From assembly GCF_002303925.1 (NCBI RefSeq), contig NZ_MRCS01000042.1, positions 1 to 56,934 on the forward strand: DNA of 56,934 nucleotides, read 5' to 3'. The position numbers and the translations under genes are program-made. This document shows, piece after piece, positions 26,506 to 36,281 of this stretch. The notes below the pieces were generated by a model, which saw only the letters and a list, made by a program, of their open reading frames with translations, was not told where the DNA came from and did no database searches. Numbering within the stretch: the stretch's first letter is position 1; each line of letters starts with the position of its first letter. The DNA comes from Pseudomonas sp. ACN8 (GTDB lineage Bacteria > Pseudomonadota > Gammaproteobacteria > Pseudomonadales > Pseudomonadaceae).

Positions 26506-27723
26506 ATGGCTATCAGCAACACCCAGATCGGCTCAGTGCCGGCGTCCGCTACGCCCCAAAGCAGTCCCCTGGTGATGCGCATCATTGGCGCGGTAGCGCT
26601 GGCGCATTTGATCAACGACCTGATCCAGTCGGTGCTGCCGTCGATCTATCCGATGCTCAAGGCCAACTATGGCCTGACCTTCACCCAGGTCGGCCTGATC
26701 ACTCTGACGTTCCAATTGACGGCCTCGCTGCTGCAGCCGTGGGTCGGTTACTACACCGACCGCCATCCCAAGCCGTGGTTGTTGCCGGCGGGGACGGTCT
26801 GCACCCTCGTCGGCATTCTGATGATGTCGGTGGTCGCCAGTTTCCCGCTAATCCTGTTGGCGGCGGGGCTGATCGGCATCGGTTCATCGACCTTCCACCC
26901 GGAAGCGTCCCGCGTGGCGCGCCTGGCTTCGGGCGGGCGCTTCGGGCTGGCGCAATCAACCTTCCAGGTCGGCGGTAACGCAGGCTCGGCATTCGGCCCG
27001 TTGCTGGCGGCGGCGATCATCATTCCCTACGGTCAAGGGCACGTGGCCTGGTTCGGCCTGTTCGCGGTGTTTGCGCTGTTCGTGCTTTATCGGATCAGCC
27101 GCTGGTACGCCAACCACTTGAACCTGTTCAAGCTCAAGCAAGGCCAGGCGGCGACTCACGGCCTGTCCAAGGGCCGAGTCATCAGTGCGCTGGTGGTGCT
27201 CGGGTTGCTGGTGTTCTCCAAGTATTTCTACATGTCGAGCCTCACCAGCTACTTCACCTTCTACCTGATCGAGAAGTTCGACCTGTCGGTGGCCAGTTCG
27301 CAGTTGCACCTGTTCCTGTTTCTGGGCGCGGTCGCGGCGGGGACATTCTTTGGCGGACCGATCGGCGACAGGATCGGGCGCAAGGCGGTGATCTGGTTCT
27401 CGATCCTCGGCGTTGCACCCTTCACATTGCTGCTACCCCATGTCGACCTGTTCTGGACCAGCATCCTCAGCGTAGTCATCGGCTTCATCCTCGCCTCGGC
27501 ATTCTCGGCCATCGTTGTGTATGCCCAGGAACTGGTGCCAGGCAATGTCGGGATGATCGCCGGGGTGTTCTTCGGTCTGATGTTCGGCTTTGGCGGGATT
27601 GGCGCGGCGTTGCTCGGGCATCTGGCGGACACACACGGCATCGAATATGTGTACTACCTGTGTTCGTTCCTGCCGTTGTTCGGGGTGTTGGCGATCTTCC
27701 TGCCGCGTACGAAGAAGTCCTGA
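26506..27723 (+). CDS. fsr: MFS transporter, fosmidomycin resistance protein family
   Basis: The 405-aa inner-membrane protein matches Fsr, an exporter of fosmidomycin and possibly other compounds. Typical sequences are HLINDLIQSVLPSIYP, the motif-A-like loop PWVGYYTDRHPKPW, and GIGSSTFHPEASRVAR. About 12 membrane segments are visible. The start at 26506 (MAISNTQIG) is preferred over an upstream 15-codon extension at 26461. The natural substrate in this organism is unknown. Confidence 0.9.
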   Translation: MAISNTQIGSVPASATPQSSPLVMRIIGAVALAHLINDLIQSVLPSIYPMLKANYGLTFTQVGLITLTFQLTASLLQPWVGYYTDRHPKPWLLPAGTVCTLVGILMMSVVASFPLILLAAGLIGIGSSTFHPEASRVARLASGGRFGLAQSTFQVGGNAGSAFGPLLAAAIIIPYGQGHVAWFGLFAVFALFVLYRISRWYANHLNLFKLKQGQAATHGLSKGRVISALVVLGLLVFSKYFYMSSLTSYFTFYLIEKFDLSVASSQLHLFLFLGAVAAGTFFGGPIGDRIGRKAVIWFSILGVAPFTLLLPHVDLFWTSILSVVIGFILASAFSAIVVYAQELVPGNVGMIAGVFFGLMFGFGGIGAALLGHLADTHGIEYVYYLCSFLPLFGVLAIFLPRTKKS

Positions 27724-27740
27724 TCCAACACATTTCCCAG

Positions 27741-27769
27741 TGTAGGAGTGAGCCTGCTCGCTCCTACAG
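27741..27769. repeat. Single REP palindrome (TGTAGGAG type)
   Basis: TGTAGGAGTGAGCCTGCTCG followed by CTCCTACA forms one self-complementary unit without a partner, in contrast to the doublets elsewhere in the window. It lies between the convergent fsr and ychF genes. Confidence 0.75.
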
Positions 27770-27792
27770 TTGAACGGTGAAAATCTCAGGCA

Positions 27793-27826
27793 CAAAAAAG
27801 CCGCGTATCAAACGCGGCTTTTTTTT
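27793..27826. terminator. Terminator between fsr and ychF
   Basis: Stem AAAGCCGCGT paired with ACGCGGCTTT and flanked by A and T runs, between two convergent genes, so it can serve both. Confidence 0.85.
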
Positions 27827-27838
27827 GGGCGGTGTGGT

Positions 27839-28939
27839 TTACACGTTGAAGCGGAAGTGCATCACGTCGCCGTCTTTGACGATGTAGTCCTTGCCTTCCA
27901 GGCGCCATTTACCGGCTTCCTTGGTACCGGCTTCGCCCTTGTACTGGATGAAGTCGTTGTAGGCGATCACTTCGGCGCGGATGAAGCCTTTTTCGAAGTC
28001 GGTGTGGATCACGCCAGCGGCTTGTGGTGCGGTGGCACCGACGCGCACGGTCCAGGCGCGGACTTCTTCGACACCGGCGGTGAAGTAGGTCTGCAGGTGC
28101 AGCATTTCATAGCCGGCGCGGATCACGCGGTTCAGGCCAGGCTCTTCGAGGCCCAGAGCTTCGAGGAACATGTCTTTCTCTTCGCCGTCATCGAGCTCGG
28201 CGATTTCCGCTTCGATCTTGTTGCACACCGGTACAACCACAGCGCCTTCTTCTTCGGCGATGGCTTTGACGATGTCCAGCAGCGGGTTGTTCTCGAAACC
28301 GTCTTCTGCGACGTTGGCGATGTACATGACCGGCTTGGTGGTCAGCAGGTGGAAGCCCTTGATCACCGCTTTTTCGTCGGCGCCCATGTTCTTCATCAGA
28401 GTGCGCGCCGGCTTGCCTTCGGTGAAGTGAGCGATCAGCTGCTCCAGCAGGCCTTTCTGGACCACTGCGTCCTTGTCACCGCCCTTGGCGTTGCGCGCGA
28501 CTTTCTGCAGTTGCTTCTCGCAGCTGTCGAGGTCGGCGAAGATCAGTTCCAGGTCGATGATTTCGATGTCGCGTTTCGGGTCGACGCTGTTGGAGACGTG
28601 AATCACGTTCTCGTCTTCGAAGCAGCGGACCACGTGGGCGATGGCATCGGTTTCACGGATGTTGGCCAAAAACTTGTTGCCCAGGCCTTCACCTTTCGAC
28701 GCGCCGGCAACCAGGCCCGCGATGTCGACGAATTCCATGGTGGTCGGCAGGATGCGCTTTGGATTGACGATGACCGCCAGGGCATCCAGACGCGGATCCG
28801 GCATCGGCACGATACCGCTGTTCGGCTCGATGGTGCAGAAGGGGAAGTTTTCGGCCGCGATACCGGATTTGGTCAGGGCGTTGAACAGGGTGGACTTGCC
28901 GACGTTAGGCAGGCCGACGATGCCGCAATTGAATCCCAT
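27839..28939 (-). CDS. ychF: Ribosome-binding ATPase YchF
   Basis: The 366-aa Obg-family P-loop protein binds ATP and the ribosome and affects stress responses and translation. The Walker A is GLPNVGKS (residues 9-16). The usual NKxD is replaced by a YIANVAED segment, matching the ATP preference of YchF. A central coiled-coil domain and a C-terminal TGS domain (from about residue 280) follow. It lies 22 bases after pth with its own ribosome binding site, at the end of the operon. Confidence 0.96.
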   Translation of the reverse strand: MGFNCGIVGLPNVGKSTLFNALTKSGIAAENFPFCTIEPNSGIVPMPDPRLDALAVIVNPKRILPTTMEFVDIAGLVAGASKGEGLGNKFLANIRETDAIAHVVRCFEDENVIHVSNSVDPKRDIEIIDLELIFADLDSCEKQLQKVARNAKGGDKDAVVQKGLLEQLIAHFTEGKPARTLMKNMGADEKAVIKGFHLLTTKPVMYIANVAEDGFENNPLLDIVKAIAEEEGAVVVPVCNKIEAEIAELDDGEEKDMFLEALGLEEPGLNRVIRAGYEMLHLQTYFTAGVEEVRAWTVRVGATAPQAAGVIHTDFEKGFIRAEVIAYNDFIQYKGEAGTKEAGKWRLEGKDYIVKDGDVMHFRFNV

Positions 28940-28961
28940 GGTGTTTCCCCTCGGGTAAAAG

Positions 28962-29546
28962 TCAGGCCTTCTGGCTGTGCAGGTTTTTCATCGCGCGGTT
29001 CCATTCCCCGGCGAGGATATCCGGCAGCACGCCGAGGGCAAAGTCGATGCTGGCATCGAGTTTTTCCTGTTCGGCGCGTGGCGCACGACTCAGGACGAAA
29101 TTTGAAACCATACTGGCAACGCCCGGGTGGCCAATGCCAAGCCGCAAGCGGTAGAAGGTATTCTGATTGCCCAGTTGCGCGATGATGTCGCGCAACCCGT
29201 TGTGACCGCCATGGCCGCCGCCCTGTTTGAGTTTGGCAACGCCCGGTGGCAGGTCGAGTTCGTCGTGCGCCACGAGGATTTCTTCAGGCTTGATGCGGAA
29301 GAACCCGGCGAGTGCCGCTACGGCCTGGCCGCTGCGGTTCATGTACGTGGTGGGAATCAGCAGACGAACATCCTGACCCTGATGCGAATAGCGCCCGGTC
29401 AGGCCGAAATATTTGCGGTCCGCCACAAGGTTCACGCCTTGTGCGTTCGCGATGCGCTCAACAAAAAGGGCCCCTGCGTTATGCCGGGTCTGTTCGTATT
29501 CAGCGCCTGGATTTCCCAGGCCAACGATCAGTTTGATGGCAGTCAC
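28962..29546 (-). CDS. pth: Peptidyl-tRNA hydrolase
   Basis: The 194-aa enzyme frees tRNA from prematurely dropped peptidyl-tRNA. Catalytic elements are GLGNPGAEYEQTRHNAG (with the active His in TRHNAG), HDELDLPPG and GGGHGGHNGLRDI. The frame is open to 29588, but a GTG at 29546 with AAGGAAGGG upstream gives MTAIKLIVGLGNPG and the standard 194-residue length. It sits between rplY and ychF. Confidence 0.95.
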   Translation of the reverse strand: MTAIKLIVGLGNPGAEYEQTRHNAGALFVERIANAQGVNLVADRKYFGLTGRYSHQGQDVRLLIPTTYMNRSGQAVAALAGFFRIKPEEILVAHDELDLPPGVAKLKQGGGHGGHNGLRDIIAQLGNQNTFYRLRLGIGHPGVASMVSNFVLSRAPRAEQEKLDASIDFALGVLPDILAGEWNRAMKNLHSQKA

Positions 29547-29715
29547 GATAGGGGCCCTTCCTTGGAGTGGTGGATAACATCGCCGCAATCAGGGAGAGCG
29601 GCGAAAGTGGACGAAAATAGCTCATTTACCATGATGTAAACTCCGCGTTCTCGCCCGCTTTCTCGCTATGCTCTAGTCCGCGATGTTTCCGGTCACTCCG
29701 GCGTACAGAGTAATA

Positions 29716-30315
29716 TTACTCTGCAGCGCCTTCTGCAGCTTCTGGAGCAACACGTGGAGCGTGGACGTTGGCAACAGCCTTGTCATCGCCGTGTGCCAGG
29801 GCCACGAACTCAACGCCTTTAGGAGCCTTGAGGTCCGACAGGTGAATGATCGAACCGATTTCAGCGTTAGCCAGGTCGACTTCGATGAACTCAGGCAGAT
29901 CTTTCGGCAGGCAGGAAACTTCGATCTCGGCAACAACGTGCGAGATTTCGCCGCCTTTCTTGGTCGGTGCTTCTTCGTTGATGAAGTGCACTGGAACGAT
30001 AGCGGTCAGTTTCTGGCCAGCGACTACGCGTACGAAGTCAGCGTGCATCACGTGGCCTTTGGCCGGGTGACGTTGCAGGGCTTTGATCACGACGTTCTGC
30101 TTGGTGCCACCAATGTTCAGCTCGATGATGTGGCTGTAAGCCGCTTCGTTTTCGAGCAGTTTGGCAACTTCTTTGGCCAGCATGCTGATGGATTCAGGGG
30201 CTTTTTCGCCACCGTAAACTACAGCTGGAACCAGGGCGGCGAGACGACGCAGGCGGCGGCTCGCACCTTTCCCCAGGTCGGAACGCACTTCAGCATTCAG
30301 GGTAAAATCGTTCAT
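29716..30315 (-). CDS. rplY: 50S ribosomal protein L25/general stress protein Ctc
   Basis: The 199-aa protein binds 5S rRNA in the large subunit. It is the long Ctc form, with an N-terminal L25 beta-barrel (FTLNAEVRSDLGKGASRRLR) and a C-terminal TL5-type domain (from about residue 95), ending in an acidic Ala/Glu tail. The ATG at 30315 has GGAG eight bases upstream; an earlier ATG at 30339 lacks one. A terminator hairpin separates it from prs. Confidence 0.95.
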   Translation of the reverse strand: MNDFTLNAEVRSDLGKGASRRLRRLAALVPAVVYGGEKAPESISMLAKEVAKLLENEAAYSHIIELNIGGTKQNVVIKALQRHPAKGHVMHADFVRVVAGQKLTAIVPVHFINEEAPTKKGGEISHVVAEIEVSCLPKDLPEFIEVDLANAEIGSIIHLSDLKAPKGVEFVALAHGDDKAVANVHAPRVAPEAAEGAAE

Positions 30316-30381
30316 GTTGTATCTCCAAAATAACCACATTCGCCCCAGCGTTTGCGACCAGCGCTAAAGGCGATATGGGCA

Positions 30382-30425
30382 AAAAAGCCCCGCCCCGACA
30401 GGAATGCCGGGGCGGGGCGCTTTTC
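30382..30425 (-). terminator. Terminator/attenuator between prs and rplY
   Basis: A strong stem of GCCCCGCCCCG paired with CGGGGCGGGGC, with a T run on the minus strand. It lies after prs and before rplY, so it may lower expression of the downstream genes or end the prs transcript. Confidence 0.85.
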
Positions 30426-30457
30426 GTCAACGAGACATTTCGAGAAGGGCAGGGCCC

Positions 30458-31399
30458 TTAGCGGAACATCGCACTGATCGATTCTTCATTGCTGATGCGG
30501 CGAACCGCCTCGGCAACTACCGGCGCGATATCCAGTTGACGGATACGCGAGCAGGCTTGTGCAGCAGCGGACAACGGGATGGTGTTAGTCACCACCAGTT
30601 CGTCCAGCATGGAATTTTCGATGTTTTCGATCGCCCGACCCGACAGCACAGGGTGTGTGCAGTAGGCGAAAACCTTGGCAGCGCCATGCTCTTTCAGGGC
30701 CTTGGCCGCGTGGCACAGGGTGCCGGCGGTATCGACCATGTCATCGACCAGAATACAGGTACGCCCTTCGACATCACCGATGATATGCATCACTTCAGAG
30801 TGATTGGCTTTCTCACGGCGTTTGTCGATGATCCCGAGATCCACGCCCAGGGATTTGGCAACTGCACGTGCACGCACGACGCCGCCAATGTCCGGGGACA
30901 CGATCATCAGGTTTTCGAAGCGCTGATCTTCGATGTCATCCACCAGAACCGGGGAGCCGTAGATGTTATCTACCGGAATATCGAAGAAACCCTGGATTTG
31001 GTCAGCATGCAGATCAACCGTGAGAACACGGTCGATGCCGACTACGGTAAGCATGTCAGCGACGACTTTCGCGCTGATAGCCACACGTGCGGAACGCGGA
31101 CGGCGATCCTGACGGGCATAACCAAAGTAAGGAATAACAGCAGTGATACGAGTAGCCGAGGAGCGGCGGAAGGCATCAGCCATCACTACCAGTTCCATCA
31201 GGTTATCGTTGGTCGGAGCGCAAGTCGGCTGAATAATGAAGACGTCTTTACCGCGGACGTTTTCATTGATCTCGGCGGTAATTTCGCCGTCGGAAAATTT
31301 ACCGACAGAGATGTCACCGAGAGGGATATGCAGCTGACGTACGACACGCCGAGCCAGATCGGGGTTAGCGTTCCCCGTAAAGACCATCATCTTGGACAC
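30458..31399 (-). CDS. prs: Ribose-phosphate pyrophosphokinase (PRPP synthetase)
   Basis: The 313-aa enzyme makes PRPP from ribose 5-phosphate and ATP for nucleotide, His, Trp and NAD synthesis. Seen are the ATP loop FGYARQDRRPRSARVAIS, the metal-binding VDLHADQIQGFF and the PRPP loop LVDDMVDTAGT. A GTG at 31399 (VSKMMVFTGN) gives the standard 313 residues. Longer in-frame starts would run into tRNA-Gln, 47 bases upstream. Confidence 0.97.
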   Translation of the reverse strand: MSKMMVFTGNANPDLARRVVRQLHIPLGDISVGKFSDGEITAEINENVRGKDVFIIQPTCAPTNDNLMELVVMADAFRRSSATRITAVIPYFGYARQDRRPRSARVAISAKVVADMLTVVGIDRVLTVDLHADQIQGFFDIPVDNIYGSPVLVDDIEDQRFENLMIVSPDIGGVVRARAVAKSLGVDLGIIDKRREKANHSEVMHIIGDVEGRTCILVDDMVDTAGTLCHAAKALKEHGAAKVFAYCTHPVLSGRAIENIENSMLDELVVTNTIPLSAAAQACSRIRQLDIAPVVAEAVRRISNEESISAMFR

Positions 31400-31445
31400 G
31401 CGCAGTACCTGAAGGCTGAGGGTAACCTGGATGAGTATAGGAAAA

Positions 31446-31520
31446 TGGCAGGGGCGGCTGGATTCGAACCAACGCATGGCAGGATCAAAACCTGCTGCCT
31501 TACCGCTTGGCGACGCCCCT
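31446..31520 (-). tRNA. tRNA-Gln (TTG)
   Basis: A 75-nt cloverleaf with encoded CCA. The acceptor AGGGGCG pairs with CGCCCCT, the anticodon arm CAGGTTTTGATCCTG carries TTG, and the T arm has GGTTCGAATCC. It sits between ispE and prs in the same direction and is probably processed from the shared transcript. Confidence 0.95.
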
Positions 31521-31556
31521 GTATCTGTTGCAACGATTACCCAGTAATCGGTTCCT

Positions 31557-32408
31557 TTAGAGCAGACTTTGCAGCTTGCGATGCAACATCGAAACGTTGC
31601 TTCCTTTTGCTACAAACCCTGTAAGGGTCTCTGTAAGAAGGGCCGAGACTTTATCAGCTTCAGCTTTGCTTGGGAAGCCCCCAAACACACAACTTCCAGT
31701 TCCGGTGAGTTTTGCTTCGGTAAATTTACCTAACAAATTCAAAGCGTTACGTACCTCTGGATAACGCCTTGTTACCACCGGCAAGCAGTCATTTCGACTG
31801 TTTCCCTTGGGAACGGGGCGCACTTTAATGGGAGGAGTGTTACGTGTCAACAACGGATCTGAAAAAATTTCTGCCGTACTTACAGAGACTTGCGGCACCA
31901 GCACCAGATACCACGGTTCTTCCGGGTCGACAGGTGTCAGTTTCTCCCCCACGCCCTCGGCGAAAGCCGCGTGGCCACGTACGAAAACCGGGACGTCTGC
32001 GCCCAGCGTCAACCCCAGCCCGGCCAGGCGATCCTCATCCCAGCCCAATTGCCACAGATGGTTCAAACCCAGCAATGTCGTTGCCGCATTCGAGCTGCCG
32101 CCACCGATGCCACCACCCATGGGCAGGATCTTTTCGATCCAGATATCGACGCCCAGCGAGCAAGCGGATTGCTCCTGAAGTTTTCTGGCGGCCTTGACGA
32201 TCAGGTTACTGTCGTGGGGGACGCCCGGGAATTCGGTGTGCAATTGAATGACACCGTCGTCGCGCAGGGCATAGGTGATTTCGTCGCCGTAATCGAGAAA
32301 CTGAAACATCGTTTGCAGTTCGTGGTAGCCGTCTTCACGGCGACCCAGAATGTGCAGCATCAAATTGAGTTTGGCCGGCGAGGGCAGCGTCAGGCGATTG
32401 TCTGGCAT
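31557..32408 (-). CDS. ispE: 4-diphosphocytidyl-2-C-methyl-D-erythritol kinase
   Basis: The 283-aa GHMP kinase catalyses the ATP-dependent 2-phosphorylation step of the MEP isoprenoid pathway. N-terminal LPSPAKLNLMLHILGRREDGYHEL and the ATP loop PMGGGIGGGSSNAATTL are intact. It follows lolB with one base between stop and start, as in other gammaproteobacteria. Confidence 0.96.
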   Translation of the reverse strand: MPDNRLTLPSPAKLNLMLHILGRREDGYHELQTMFQFLDYGDEITYALRDDGVIQLHTEFPGVPHDSNLIVKAARKLQEQSACSLGVDIWIEKILPMGGGIGGGSSNAATTLLGLNHLWQLGWDEDRLAGLGLTLGADVPVFVRGHAAFAEGVGEKLTPVDPEEPWYLVLVPQVSVSTAEIFSDPLLTRNTPPIKVRPVPKGNSRNDCLPVVTRRYPEVRNALNLLGKFTEAKLTGTGSCVFGGFPSKAEADKVSALLTETLTGFVAKGSNVSMLHRKLQSLL

Positions 32409-32409
32409 T

Positions 32410-33027
32410 TCACTGCCCCAATTTGCGCGGTTGCCAAGTCTTGATCACCAGCGTGACATCCAGGTCGGTGCCATGCAGTTTGATCCGTTCGGGCAGCCAG
32501 TAACCGTTCAGTTGGGTATATTCGGTGTATTCGACCTGCCAACCGTCCTGTTCGAGACTGGCCAAACGACTGTCGCCGTCCAGGGTCAGGCGGCTTTTGC
32601 TGTCCGGAGCCGGGAGCCCGCGCACCCACCAGGCCAGGTTGGACACCGGCAATTTCCAGCCCAGCTGTTCTTCGAGCAGCACTTCCGGGTTCGGCGCGTC
32701 GTAGCGCCCCTGGTTGGCGACTTCCAGCGACACCTTGCCCGGACGTCCGGTAAGGCGAGCCGCGCCGCGGCCCAGTGGTCCGGACAGGCGAATGTCGTAG
32801 TAATCCTGGCGCTGCAACCAGAACAGCGTGCCGCTGCCCGAATCTTTCGGTGCGCGAATGCCGATTTTGCCGTCGATCTGCCAGCCATCAAGGCCCGCAA
32901 GCTGCTGTTTGTGCTCACGCCATTGGGTGGCGTTGCCATGACCCACGACCGATTCGCGGGGACCCAGGCCTGCGCAACCGGCGAGCAGGGCGATAAAACT
33001 GAAAACGATGAAATGGCGCAAAAACAT
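32410..33027 (-). CDS. lolB: Outer-membrane lipoprotein receptor LolB
   Basis: The 205-aa lipoprotein accepts lipoproteins from LolA and inserts them into the outer membrane. It has a signal peptide with lipobox LLAGC (Cys18) and the beta-rich LolB fold, including WQIDGKIGIRAP. It lies four bases after the TPR lipoprotein gene and directly before ispE. Confidence 0.95.
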   Translation of the reverse strand: MFLRHFIVFSFIALLAGCAGLGPRESVVGHGNATQWREHKQQLAGLDGWQIDGKIGIRAPKDSGSGTLFWLQRQDYYDIRLSGPLGRGAARLTGRPGKVSLEVANQGRYDAPNPEVLLEEQLGWKLPVSNLAWWVRGLPAPDSKSRLTLDGDSRLASLEQDGWQVEYTEYTQLNGYWLPERIKLHGTDLDVTLVIKTWQPRKLGQ

Positions 33028-33031
33028 AATC

Positions 33032-34756
33032 TTAAAGAGTCTCTGATCCGGTCAGGCGTTTGATGGTGCCGCGCAAGGTCGGGCTGTCAGGCTGTTCCTT
33101 GAGGAACTTGCCCCAGACTTGTTTCGCTTCGCGCTGTTTGCCATTGGCCCACAGGACTTCGCCCAGGTGAGCGGCGACTTCCTGGTCGGGGAAGCGTTCC
33201 AGGGCCTGGCGCAGCAGGCGCTCGGCTTCGTCGAGATTGCCCAGGCGGTAATTCACCCAGCCAAGGCTGTCGAGTACCGCCGGGTCTTCCGGACTGATCT
33301 GGTGCGCCTGTTCTATGAGGGCCTTGGCTTCGGCGTAGCGCGTGGTGCGGTCGGACAGGGTGTAGCCGAGGGCGTTCAATGCCATGGCGTTGTCCGGGTC
33401 GCGCTTGATGATCGTGCGCAGGTCTTTTTCCATCTGCGCCAGGTCATTGCGTTTTTCCGCCTGCATGGCGCGGGTGTAGAGCAGGTTCAAATCGTCCGGA
33501 TATTGCTGCAAGGCTTGTTGCAGAACGTTCCAGGCCTTGTCGCCCTGATTGTTGGCGGACAGGGTTTCGGCTTCGATGAGGTACAACTGGATCGCGTAAT
33601 CCGGTTGCTCGTCGCGCTCTGCCGCCAGTTTGCGTTGGGCTTCGGCGGTCCTGCCGTTGTCGATCAGGATGTCGGCCTGACGCAATTGCGCCGGCAGGTA
33701 GTCGCTGCCCGGGCCAACCTTGGCGTACTCGATCAGCGCGCCTTGCGGGTCGTTCTGTTCTTCGGCGATGCGGCCGAGGTTCAGGTGCGCCGAGTCGACG
33801 TGGCTTTCGCGGGCGATCAGGTCTTCAAGATAACCCTTGGCCTCGTTCCAGGCCTTGGCTTCCAGGCAGACCAGTGCCAGGGAATAACGCAGTTCGTCGT
33901 CTTCCGGGTATTGCTGGACCAGGCTCGAAAACTCGGCCTTGGCGTCGTCCATGCGGTCCTGTTCAACCAGCATCCGCGCGTAAGTCAGGCGCAGGCGCTT
34001 GTCGTCCGGGTATTTCTTGATGCTTTTTTGCAGCAGCGGCAAGGCCTCGTCACCGCGATTCAGGGTTTGCAACAGCCGCGCGCGCAGCAGGATCGGCGCG
34101 ATTTCGCCGTCCTCCGGCGGATTGTCTTCCAGTAGCTTCAACGCGCCTTTGGCGTCGCCGTCCTGTTGCATCAGCAAGGCCTTGCCGAAAATCAGCTGGC
34201 TGTTGTCCGGATGACGCTGCAACAAACGATCGAAGCTTTGCATCAAGCCATTGCGGGTGTCCTGGTCGGTGTCGGCCGCGGACAGCGCAAGGAAGTCGAA
34301 ATGGGTGTCGCCCTTGCCTTGCAGGACTTTCTCCATATAAACCATGGAGTCGTCATAACGCCCGGCGCGAGCCAGTTGCACGGCGGCGGCGCGTTGCGCT
34401 TCGAGGTCGTCGGGGGCGTTCCTGGCCCAGATCAGCGCGGTATCCAGGGCTGCCTGATCGGCGCCCAGATATTCGGCGATACGAAATGCCCGCTCGGAGA
34501 TGCCCGGATCCTGAGTATTGATGGCCTGGGTCACATAGTTGTCCAGGGCAATGTCGAAACGATTGCGCTGGCCAGCCAGTTCGGCGCTCAACAGGCTATA
34601 GATGGTTTCCTCGCTGAATGAGCTGTAGACCTTGGGCTTTTCAGGGGCCGGGGTGCTGTCTTCAACCGGCGGCGCGCCGTCCGACGAAACGGGTGCCAAG
34701 GCCTGGCAGCCGCTGAGGAAGACAAGAGCGAGGAGCAACGCGGAGGATCTATTCAT
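33032..34756 (-). CDS. TPR-repeat lipoprotein
   Basis: The 574-aa protein has a lipobox (FLSGC, Cys17) and then an array of tetratricopeptide repeats over most of its length. Examples are ALLIEYAKVGPGSDYLPA-like and DPAVLDSLGWVNYRLGNLDE units. Homologues upstream of lolB occur across Pseudomonas. It is probably a periplasm-facing scaffold; no enzyme motif is seen. Its operon position suggests a role linked to lipoproteins or the envelope, but that is inference. Confidence 0.9.
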   Translation of the reverse strand: MNRSSALLLALVFLSGCQALAPVSSDGAPPVEDSTPAPEKPKVYSSFSEETIYSLLSAELAGQRNRFDIALDNYVTQAINTQDPGISERAFRIAEYLGADQAALDTALIWARNAPDDLEAQRAAAVQLARAGRYDDSMVYMEKVLQGKGDTHFDFLALSAADTDQDTRNGLMQSFDRLLQRHPDNSQLIFGKALLMQQDGDAKGALKLLEDNPPEDGEIAPILLRARLLQTLNRGDEALPLLQKSIKKYPDDKRLRLTYARMLVEQDRMDDAKAEFSSLVQQYPEDDELRYSLALVCLEAKAWNEAKGYLEDLIARESHVDSAHLNLGRIAEEQNDPQGALIEYAKVGPGSDYLPAQLRQADILIDNGRTAEAQRKLAAERDEQPDYAIQLYLIEAETLSANNQGDKAWNVLQQALQQYPDDLNLLYTRAMQAEKRNDLAQMEKDLRTIIKRDPDNAMALNALGYTLSDRTTRYAEAKALIEQAHQISPEDPAVLDSLGWVNYRLGNLDEAERLLRQALERFPDQEVAAHLGEVLWANGKQREAKQVWGKFLKEQPDSPTLRGTIKRLTGSETL

Positions 34757-34991
34757 ATAGGAAGAGGACGACTAACCTGCGGTCGGATCATCATGACACA
34801 AGCTTTCGGCCAAACATAACCGGCCCGGCAATTTACCTGCCAACCCGATCCGGATCACCCTGATGGTCGTGTAAACGAGAACTGCTCGCAACCCGCGGCA
34901 GCGCCTGATGGCGCAATAGATATCGAATAGTTGTTCTGATTCCGTCGAAGTAGGACAATTACCGGCTTCACGTCACAATCAGCGACTTTGA

Positions 34992-36281
34992 ATGGCCTTC
35001 CTTGCACTCGGTATTAACCACAAGACTGCTTCAGTAGACGTCCGCGAGCGCGTGGCTTTTACCCCTGAGCAGCTGGTTGAGGCCTTGCAGCAGCTCTGCC
35101 GACTCACCGACAGCCGCGAAGCTGCGATCCTCTCCACCTGCAATCGCAGTGAACTCTATATAGAACAGGATCACCTGTCGGCGGAGATCGTGCTGCGCTG
35201 GCTGGCCGAATATCATCATTTGAGCTACGACGAGCTGCGCGAAAGCGCCTATGTGCATGAAGATGATGCGGCAGTTCGTCACATGATGCGGGTGGCTTCC
35301 GGGCTCGACTCGCTGGTGTTGGGCGAACCGCAGATTCTCGGCCAGATGAAATCCGCCTATGCCGTGGCCCGCGAGGCCGGGACTATCGGGCCATTGCTCG
35401 GGCGCTTGTTCCAGGCCACGTTCAATGCGGCCAAGCAGGTGCGCACCGACACGGCCATCGGCGAGAACCCGGTGTCGGTGGCGTTTGCCGCGGTGAGCCT
35501 GGCCAAACAGATTTTCAGCGACCTGCAACGCAGCCAGGCCTTGTTGATCGGCGCCGGCGAGACCATCACCCTGGTCGCCCGCCATCTGCATGACCTGGGT
35601 GTAAAGCGCATCGTCGTCGCCAACCGTACCCTGGAGCGCGCGAGCATCCTGGCCGAACAGTTCGGTGCCCATGCGGTGTTGTTGTCGGATATTCCGGCAG
35701 AACTGGTGCGCAGCGATATCGTCATCAGTTCCACCGCCAGCCAGTTGCCGATCCTGGGCAAGGGTGCGGTGGAAAGCGCCTTGAAACTGCGCAAGCACAA
35801 ACCGATCTTCATGGTGGATATCGCTGTTCCGCGAGACATCGAGCCGGAAGTCGGCGAGCTGGACGACGTTTACCTGTATAGCGTCGACGATCTCCACGAA
35901 GTGGTTGCCGAGAACCTCAAGAGTCGTCAGGGCGCAGCCCAGGCCGCCGAAGAGATGGTCTCGGTCGGCGCCGAAGATTTCATGGTCCGCCTGCGCGAGT
36001 TGGCGGCGGTGGACGTGCTCAAGGCCTATCGTCAACAGAGCGAACGCCTGCGTGACGAGGAATTGCAAAAGGCCCAGCGCATGCTGGCCAACGGCAGCAG
36101 TGCCGAAGAGGTGCTGGTGCAACTGGCCCGCGGGCTGACCAACAAACTGTTGCACGCACCGAGCGTGCAGTTGAAAAAGCTCTCTGCCGAAGGTCGCCTG
36201 GATGCGCTGGCGATGGCCCAGGAACTCTTTGCCCTCGGTGAGGGCTCATCGGATAGCTTTTCGGATAAAAAACCGCAATGA
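34992..36281 (+). CDS. hemA: Glutamyl-tRNA reductase
   Basis: The 429-aa enzyme reduces glutamyl-tRNA to glutamate-1-semialdehyde with NADPH, the first step of heme and B12 synthesis. The catalytic Cys50 lies in STCNRSELY. The NADPH-binding domain has LIGAGETI, and a C-terminal dimerisation helix bundle completes the protein. It is the first gene of hemA-prfA-prmC-moeB-murI and overlaps prfA by four bases. The 235-base gap to the divergent TPR gene must hold its promoter. Confidence 0.97.
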   Translation: MAFLALGINHKTASVDVRERVAFTPEQLVEALQQLCRLTDSREAAILSTCNRSELYIEQDHLSAEIVLRWLAEYHHLSYDELRESAYVHEDDAAVRHMMRVASGLDSLVLGEPQILGQMKSAYAVAREAGTIGPLLGRLFQATFNAAKQVRTDTAIGENPVSVAFAAVSLAKQIFSDLQRSQALLIGAGETITLVARHLHDLGVKRIVVANRTLERASILAEQFGAHAVLLSDIPAELVRSDIVISSTASQLPILGKGAVESALKLRKHKPIFMVDIAVPRDIEPEVGELDDVYLYSVDDLHEVVAENLKSRQGAAQAAEEMVSVGAEDFMVRLRELAAVDVLKAYRQQSERLRDEELQKAQRMLANGSSAEEVLVQLARGLTNKLLHAPSVQLKKLSAEGRLDALAMAQELFALGEGSSDSFSDKKPQ